Shown here: positions 57,688-64,000 of the stretch, piece by piece
Position numbering within the stretch: the first letter of the stretch is position 1
Layout of the letters: the number at the start of each line of letters is the position of its first letter
Assembly: GCA_000750105.3 (NCBI GenBank)
Contig: JPHH03000027.1
Location: forward strand, 310,001 to 374,000
Source of the DNA: Tolypocladium sp. Sup5 PDA-1
Taxonomy: Eukaryota > Ascomycota > Sordariomycetes > Hypocreales > Ophiocordycipitaceae
Reading direction: 5' to 3'
Length of the DNA: 64,000 nucleotides
Translations under genes and position numbers: made by a program
Notes under the pieces: generated by a model
The model's input: only the letters and a program-made list of their open reading frames with translations
Databases searched by the model: none
What the model was told of the DNA's origin: nothing

Positions 57688-58608
57688 ATGGCTCTCACAA
57701 ACATCAGCCTCCCCTCGCTGGAGAAGATCGCCTCGGGCAAGGTGCGCGACCTCTTCGCGCTGCCCGACCCCGACACCCTCCTCTTCGTCGCCTCGGACCG
57801 CCTGTCCGCGTTCGACGTGGTCATGCAGAACGGCATCCCCAACAAGGGCGCCATCCTTACGCTCGTGTCGGCGCACTGGTTCCGCGTGCTCGCCGAGCGC
57901 ATCCCCGGCCTGCGCACGCACTTCATCAGCCTCGACATGCCCGCCGGCGACGTCGTGCCCGCGGACGAGGCGCGCGCCATCCGCAACCGCAGCATGCAGG
58001 TCCGCCGGCTGCAGGTGCTCAAGATCGAGGCCATCGTGCGCGGCTACCTGACGGGCAGCGCGTGGAAGGAGTACCAGGCCAAGGGGACGGTGCACGGGCT
58101 GGCCATGCCGCCGGGGATGCAGCTCTCGCAGAAGTTCCCCGAGGCCATCTACACGCCCAGCACAAAGGCCGACCTGGGCGCGCACGACGAGAACATCCAC
58201 CCGGACGACGCGTGGAAGGAGCTCGGCGACCGGGAGACGGCGCGCCGCGTCCAGGAGCTGTCGCTGCAGATCTACAAGACGGCCGCCGCGTACGCCGAGG
58301 AGCGCGGCATCATCATCGCCGACACCAAGTTCGAGTTTGCAAAGGACGCCGCCGGCAACATCTACCTCGTCGACGAGGTGCTGACGCCCGACTCGTCGCG
58401 CTTCTGGCCCAAGGACGCGTACCAGGTCGGCAGGGACCAGGACAGCTTCGACAAGCAGTTTGTCCGCAACTGGCTCATCAGGGAGGGCCTAAAGGGCAAG
58501 GAGGGCGTCGAGGTCCCGGAGGACATTTGCAAGGCGACCGAGGAGCGGTACAAGGATGCGTTTCTGAAGCTCACCGGAAAGACTTTCGAGGAGGCGGCAG
58601 GGAACTAG
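57688..58608 (+). CDS. ade1: Phosphoribosylaminoimidazole-succinocarboxamide synthase (SAICAR synthetase)
   Basis: Joins aspartate to CAIR in de novo purine synthesis, in the cytosol. Intronless, 306 aa, the size of monofunctional fungal Ade1. The start MALTNISLPSLEKIASGKVRDLF places the ATP-binding GKVRDLF at residue 18. Also visible are FVASDRLSAFDVVM, LKIEAIVRGYLTGSAWKEY, KFEFAKDAAGNIYLVDEVLTPDSSRFW and DKQFVRNWL, which are the SAICAR synthetase signatures. GC content and third-position bias are high. The gene ends 213 bp from the stop of the convergent aminotransferase gene. Confidence 0.97.
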   Translation: MALTNISLPSLEKIASGKVRDLFALPDPDTLLFVASDRLSAFDVVMQNGIPNKGAILTLVSAHWFRVLAERIPGLRTHFISLDMPAGDVVPADEARAIRNRSMQVRRLQVLKIEAIVRGYLTGSAWKEYQAKGTVHGLAMPPGMQLSQKFPEAIYTPSTKADLGAHDENIHPDDAWKELGDRETARRVQELSLQIYKTAAAYAEERGIIIADTKFEFAKDAAGNIYLVDEVLTPDSSRFWPKDAYQVGRDQDSFDKQFVRNWLIREGLKGKEGVEVPEDICKATEERYKDAFLKLTGKTFEEAAGN

Positions 58609-58821
58609 TTTGTTGGAAGTGGGCTTTCCTCATGTTCTTTATTCCTGTATATACCATGTCGTTGAGTAATGCCCAATGCATGCCAACCTGCATCCCGGTC
58701 CCAATGTATCCAGTCTATTATGCTGCTGAGAACAGCCGTGATTTCACGTTGCATCAGATCCGTCATTATACCATTCATGTCGAATCAGCCGTTTCAGTCC
58801 CGATATCCCCGTCTAAAATGC

Positions 58822-60312
58822 CTACGAAATAGCCTTCTTGATCCTGTTCAAGGTCAGCAACGGCGTCACCAATGGCCGCGCCACGCAACGTACCTCTTGA
58901 TGCCCTCCGCCACAATCTCCGGGTCCTGGGTGTACACCATGCGGAACCATCCAGGCTTGAGCGAATGCTCCTCCCTCGGGTGAAGGAAGACGCCGGCATT
59001 CCTCAGCTTCTTGGCCAGCGCAAACTCCGCATTGATCTCCCCGTCCAGGTCCTCCGGCAGGAACGGGGACAGGTCGATCCAGACAAAGAACCCGGCGTTG
59101 CTGCCGGGCAGGTACTTGACGCCAATGTCGCGCAGGCCCTGCGTCGCGAGCTTGTACGCCGCGGCCAGTTTCTCGCGCGACGAGTCCACAAACTCCCTGC
59201 ACCACTTTCGGTCCTCGAGCATGGCGGCCCCAATCGCCAGGCTCGGCCCGGCCGGGTTGTGGAAGCGCATGACGCCCGTGATGGCGGTCTCGACGGCCTT
59301 GCTGCGAGTGATGATGGCGCCGATGCGCAGCCCGGCCGAGCCAAAGTCCTTGCTGAAGCCGTACGTCACATGGAGACGCTCCGTGTCGATGAGCCCCTCT
59401 GGGTTAATGGCCAGCGCGGACGTAAAGGGCTCCGCGTCGAGCTCGCCGGAGTCGAACGTGGAGCAGGCATAAATCTCGTCGCTGATGAGATGTAGCTGGT
59501 GTTTCTGGCAGAATTTCATCAGGCCAATGAGGGTGCTCTTGGGGTAGCATTTGCCTGCGCTCCATGTTAGAATGTCGCGCCGTGAACCGTGATGGGTAAC
59601 GGCCGCCACGTACCAAGCGGGTTATGGGGGTTGACAATCAGGATGGCCTTGATCTTGACGCCCTCCGCCTCTGACCGAAGCAGTGCTTCCTCGAACTTGT
59701 CGACCACATCCTCGTCGAAGCAGTTCTCGGCGTGCGTGTCGGCATACACCACGCTGACCTCGGCTCGATTGCCAAAGTCCAGCTCGAAGCGCCCGTAGAC
59801 GGGGCGGCTCGTCAAGATGCCGTCTCCAGGGTCTGCCAGTCCCCAGGCGAGGATCTCGTGCATGGGCGTGGCAGACCCCGTCACCTTGATGTTGTCGGCG
59901 GTGATGGGCTCATGGGGGTTCAGGTACTCGTTGAGGTGGACGGCGAGGGCGGTCGGGAATCGCGGCCCGCCGGCAATGGTGAAGCCATACGAGAACTGCT
60001 GGGACTCAAATCTGACCTAGCAAGTAGCAACAGTGTGAGTCGTCTCCCCTTGTGGCTCATGATACGCAGGGGTTGTGCCTACGGCGCTGTTGACGAAGCT
60101 CTCGACATCGCCGGTTATCAGTTTCTACCACGCAGTGAGCGCCCATCCCAAGTGTCGCATGAGCAAGTTGTTCGTACGTTTTCTGCGGTGCCAAACGAAA
60201 TGAGACCATCGGGGTTATTCTTGGAATCGTATGTCTGTGTCGGCGCGAACCTCCAGGGTAGCTGCTGCTTCGCAATGGTGGCGGCACTTCGCTTCGACAG
60301 GTAGGACTCCAT
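58822..60312 (-). CDS. PLP-dependent aminotransferase class I/II, ACC-synthase-like
   Basis: Fold-type I PLP enzyme of the group annotated as 1-aminocyclopropane-1-carboxylate synthase-like in fungi. Five minus-strand exons, 60312-60178, 60124-60083, 60016-59614, 59554-58894 and 58843-58822, give 420 aa. Exon 2 is 42 nt and exon 5 only 22 nt. Joined, they read AENKLITGDVESFVNSA and EGIKRIKKAIS. Signatures are YGFTIAGGPRFP, TGSATPMHEILAWGLADPGD, ILIVNPHNPLGKCYP, LISDEIYACSTF (the Asp pairing with the PLP ring) and GFSKDFGSAGLRIG, with the PLP Lys at about residue 262. True ACC synthase activity is uncertain. Many relatives are general aminotransferases, some in secondary-metabolite clusters, but none lies nearby. 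A perfect Gcn4-type site sits 140 bp upstream. Confidence 0.91.
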
Positions 60313-61770
60313 GGTAGCGCGGTTTGTGAATCAATCCACTGCCCCCTCAAAGCAACATGGACGATGAGAACGTGCAGAGTACAGAAGCTTGCTCACTCAA
60401 GGCCATGCAAGTACAGTACGAGTACATGCCATGTTTCAGTGGCCGGCTTTGATGAGTCATGCTTGCTGGTGGAGAAGCTGGATTCTTGTCAAGTGAAGGG
60501 CTCTCCAATGGGCGAATTCTCTTTGTCTTGTCCTTTAGTTGATGGATGGAGCAACGATGGACTGGCGCGCGATATCGCGAGGCGGAAACCAACGGCGAAG
60601 CGCCCAACAGTCGTCGGCTTAAGCTACAACTAGGTTACGCCGTCTTGGTCGATAGCATGGTGCCATGGTCCAGATGAGGAGGGGAAACGCGAGCATTGAA
60701 GATGAAGCGGACCAGCGTAGGGCCGAAAACATGAAGTGGTACGATCATTGCTCTATGATATTGCTGCGCTTTCATTATTTCATCTTCTGTCCAGACGGCT
60801 TGGTTCATCTTACCTCCTTAGACAGAAGCAAACCGATTTCTTCGGGGTCCCATCCAGCACATAGTGAAACCCACGAAAGACATATCGCACATGCTTGGTA
60901 CATCATTGCCTTCGGACATATTACAAGTGCGAGAGTAATCTTCCGCTGTGCCAGGATACTGGATCGACAACGCAGGGACTAGGGCTTGTCGAGTCACCGT
61001 CGTCCGATGCCGGCGGGTGCCCCTGAGCCGAAAGGAGACAGAGGACTCGATGTCACCGAAAGGATTGTCTCCGATAACCCTTGGCCATGCCGATAAAGAT
61101 CTGTGTTTGTTCTTTCTAGCACTTGTAGAAGCGAGATGTCATGCTTCGTTGTCGTTGCCCCTGAAGGCGACGTGACCTGGGCACTGGCTATCTTCTGCTC
61201 GCTTGCCACCAGCATCACTTCGTGGCATCCAACTTACTCGTATAAGCTCGTTCAGGGGACGGATCAAAATCAGTTGCGAGGAATCCCGTGTAATTCGCGC
61301 CCAGTCTTGCTCGAATAACAGCAGCAACTCACGCCAGAGGTCCAAAGATCTGCAATACTGACTGGCATGACCGCATCTGCTCTTGTCAAATATCGGAGTG
61401 TCTGCGCAGACTCTCACCGCCCACGTAGTCGCCAGAAGCCCTGCTGCCTGACGGTCAAGGCAGCCACCAGGAGGCCCGACAGTGGTCAAGTGTTCGCTGC
61501 GCGCACGACTCCTGCCATACAAGTGACCAAATTTCTACCACTACGCGTCTCGGCGCGTGACCTCTTCCATCCCTTCCCACTTTCCCGTTTGTTCGTCGCG
61601 ATCCCCTCCCCCTAACTGCCACTCAACAACACGACCACATATCCCAGCATCGTCAGCGCATCGCGCAGAACGTGGTTGAACCGTATGTTTCATGTCATTC
61701 TTTTAGAATTACCCCCTTCTTCGTTGGCGAATAGGTCCTGTCACCGGGCTGTCCGCCCCTATTGTTGAAG
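60313..61770. other. Divergent intergenic region between the aminotransferase and rec8
   Basis: 1.46 kb with no supported gene. The Gcn4-like palindrome is at 60452-60460. C/T-rich sequence before 61771 fits the rec8 leader. Confidence 0.55.
60452..60460. promoter_or_regulatory. Perfect Gcn4/AP-1 palindrome ATGAGTCAT upstream of the aminotransferase gene
   Basis: The 9-mer ATGAGTCAT is the full Gcn4/CPC1 consensus, 140 bp before the aminotransferase ATG. About 0.5 copies of ATGASTCAT are expected by chance in 64 kb, so this is the strongest of the bZIP-like sites here. Confidence 0.55.
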
Positions 61771-64000
61771 ATGTTCTACAGTCACGACAGTAAGTCACCT
61801 CCGAGGAGCTCTTGTCTCGACTAATGCTGACCGCGCTCGCAGTCTTGAGCAGCAACCAGTATGGCGTTTCAACGATCTGGTAAGCCCACCAGCTTCTATT
61901 CGCGGCGCGACCACGGACGCGCCAACTGACTTGGCATCTCCTAGGCTCGCCGCAACGGTCAGCAAAGGCACGGCCGTGGGAAAGGGAGCATTTGGACGGT
62001 TGACACGCAAAGCCGTCCAGGGCGTCAATGTCCCAAAGGCATGCGAAACCATTATCAACCCTGGCGCTCCCCTGGCGCTGCGCCTGCAGGGCAGTCTTCT
62101 CTACGGAGTCTCACGCGTCTTCGCCCACCAGTGCAACTACGTCCTCTCCGATGCCGAGAAGACGCAGTCGGACATGATGACATTTTTTCGCATCCTGCAG
62201 ACGAACGAGACCGACCCGAAGGCTGGAAAGACAAAGTAAGTGACGCATCCGTTCGCTGCCAGACAAAGCGGAGACAGGCGCTGACTCTTGAACAAAATAG
62301 GCGCCATCTCATCATGCTCGAAGACGACCCGGCATTTGACCTTTCGAGTGCGCTTCCTATTCTCGAGCTGCTCCGAGGAGACAAAGAACTCTTCGGCATT
62401 CCGAGCCAGGGTTCAGTGAGCAAGTTCTCGCAAATGACACCTTGCCCCGGTTCAAGCCAGAGCCTTTCATCCACCAGCAACCAAGCTCTCCTCCCCTTTG
62501 ACCTCCCCTCTTCGTCCCATCGTGGCGGGATTTATCGCCTACCTTCCGACTTCGTCCATCATAGCTCGCCTCTTGCAAAGCACAATCGCGAATCAGACAT
62601 CATGCCAGAGTTTCAGCCCTTTGGCGACGATGAGCTGGATCCCATCAATGGGATTGGCCTTGACTTTGATGCCGATGGCAACTTGGTCGGCATCATTGAG
62701 GAAGAGCCCGAGCTGCCACCACTTACTGGTGCAAGCGCGGACCAGGTACAGCATTTCCATGGTGATGTGGATCCATTTGGAGAAGCCGAGGAGCAGCTGT
62801 TTCTGGGTTGTAGAGATGACATGGTGTTGATCATGGGCGAAGATGCACTCCCCGATGCGGATGCGTTTCCGGTGCAGCCAACAAGCAAACAAGCCAGCGA
62901 CTCCTACACCAAAGGCTCCGAAACCGTCGAGACCACCGAAACTGAGCAGGCTTCTGCTAAAAACTGTCGCGGACGCCGTCGCAAGGTTCAGCTCATGCTC
63001 GACCAGACCGATCACATCCCCCGCGCAGAGATCCGCAACTGGAGCGAGAACTATGTTGAGAACATGGACGCAAGCCGCAAGCGCGTCAAGACAACCACCC
63101 AGGCACAAGCCAAGAAGAACGCCCTCGCCTTCCTTTATGGCAATAGAATTGCCAGTATTGGCATCGCAAACGACGTTTTTGGGGTTGCTCACCCACTGGC
63201 GGAGGAGTTTGCGGGCAAGGGACTCAAGGCCCGCCTCCAGGGGCTGGATCCTGATGAGATTGACTTTGGCGTCGCTGAGAAGCGAGGCAGACGACGCAAG
63301 TCGCCCGAGGCGTTTGAGGATGAACAGGCAGAGAAAGAAGGGCGGCGAAATGTCAGGCAGCGGGTGGACGAAAAGGCCGAACTTGGACGCGGTGACGGCC
63401 AGGGCGATGACGAGCTGCTGGTGTTTGGCGACGAGTCGGCCCCTGAGATGGGCATGGACGCCGCAGTCCCCTTGGACGACCGACACTCATCCTCCATGAT
63501 GCCATGGAGCCGACCTGCCTCCGCCGTCCGCGGCCAAGGCAGCGCTCAAAAGGCCGCGCCGTCTCCCAGCCCTCTCCACGGGCGTGGCAGTGTCATCGGC
63601 TCCATCGAGCGCCACAGCGACCCTGCCGGAACACCGCTGGGCGCAGCTGGATTTGGCTCTCAGGACTCGTCTCTTGATTTCGGCGGCGCCAACGGCGCTC
63701 TTGACTTTGGTCGCGGTAATGATACCCAGGCATCCGGCGCGGGCCTCGACATTGCAAGCCAGGAATTCTTGGGCTTCGCCACCGAGCAAGCCGGCGAAAA
63801 GGGGGTGACGCGTGACAGCGACAAGGAGGACCGCCGCTGGATCGAGTTTGACGAGCTCGCAAACCCGGAGATGCACAGCAAGGCCGTCGCAGCACAGGCG
63901 TTTCTGCACGTCCTCTCCCTCGCGACCAAGAATGCCATCGCGGTTGAGCAGGTTGGTGCCGAGAGCAAGGTGCCTTTCGGGACAATCCGCATCGGCATTG
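61771..64000 (+). CDS. rec8: Rec8-type alpha-kleisin (meiotic cohesin subunit), partial at window end
   Basis: Closes the cohesin ring in meiosis and is cut by separase. Exons 61771-61789, 61843-61879, 61945-62235 and 62301 to beyond 64000 give the first 682 residues. Introns are all GT-AG, and the first three exons are short. The conserved Rad21/Rec8 N-terminus is complete: MFYSHDILSSNQYGVSTIW, SRKAIQG-like RKAVQGVNVPKACETI, PLALRLQGSLLYGVSRVF and CNYVLSDAEKTQSDM. The long middle is acidic and disordered. GSVIGSIERHSDPAGTPL and a basic KNCRGRRRKVQLMLDQT are visible; the latter resembles a segment seen in fungal Rec8. The start of the C-terminal winged-helix domain is present (SKAVAAQAFLHVLSLATKNAIAV) and the gene runs off the right edge. 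Rec8 rather than Rad21 is favoured by the AATVSKG/RRHLIMLEDDPAF N-terminal wording, which is moderate evidence. Confidence 0.88.

Noticed and set aside
1..64000. CRISPR arrays, insertion sequences, riboswitches, operons
   Set aside because: The DNA is fungal nuclear, no such structures were seen, and short repeats present are simple microsatellites or minisatellites.

Overview
The window is nuclear DNA of a filamentous ascomycete. Its genes carry short introns of about 45-90 bp (a few of 400-450 bp) with GTRNGT donors and CTNAC branch sites, there are C/T-rich leaders, and the gene families present (fused ARG5,6, Zn2Cys6 regulators, GH75 chitosanase, NACHT-type WD40 repeats, DUF8035) are typical of Sordariomycetes. 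Hypocreales is my best guess from protein wording. No prokaryotic, organellar, tRNA or rRNA gene was recognised.

Layout. 0.5-5.3 kb: arg5,6 (arginine synthesis) and a synaptobrevin, both on the minus strand. 7.9-13.1 kb: a membrane-anchored GH76 mannanase, then a divergent NmrA-like reductase / Zn2Cys6 regulator pair. 13.6-27.2 kb: a core block of NPP phosphodiesterase, RING-SNF2 translocase (ULS1/RAD5-like), Mediator Med17 and phosphofructokinase. 27.6-28.6 kb: a GH16 Crh-type wall transglycosylase. 28.6-38.5 kb: a gene-poor accessory stretch with a frameshifted NLR-type WD40 fragment, a GA-rich minisatellite, a GH75 chitosanase, an MFS permease whose last exon is out of frame with its consensus splice site, and a small unresolved gene. 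39.8-53.2 kb: an Arg/Ser-rich DUF8035 protein, leu4 (2-isopropylmalate synthase), kap95 (importin beta) and a FarA/CTF1-like Zn2Cys6 regulator. 55.5-64 kb: an F-box-like protein, ade1 (SAICAR synthetase), an ACC-synthase-like aminotransferase and the first 682 residues of a Rec8-type meiotic cohesin that runs off the window.

The genes do not form one pathway. Three wall-carbohydrate enzymes (GH76, GH16, GH75) are scattered through the window. Amino-acid and purine genes (arg5,6, leu4, ade1) share Gcn4/CPC1-like TGACTC motifs in their upstream regions, as does the PLP aminotransferase. All exon joins below come from reading frames, splice signals and protein-family continuity. No alignment or transcript data were available. 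I found no convincing entirely new system. The best leads are the decaying NLR fragment and its island, the split small gene at 38.1 kb, the unusual leu4 gene structure, and the divergent regulator/NmrA pair.
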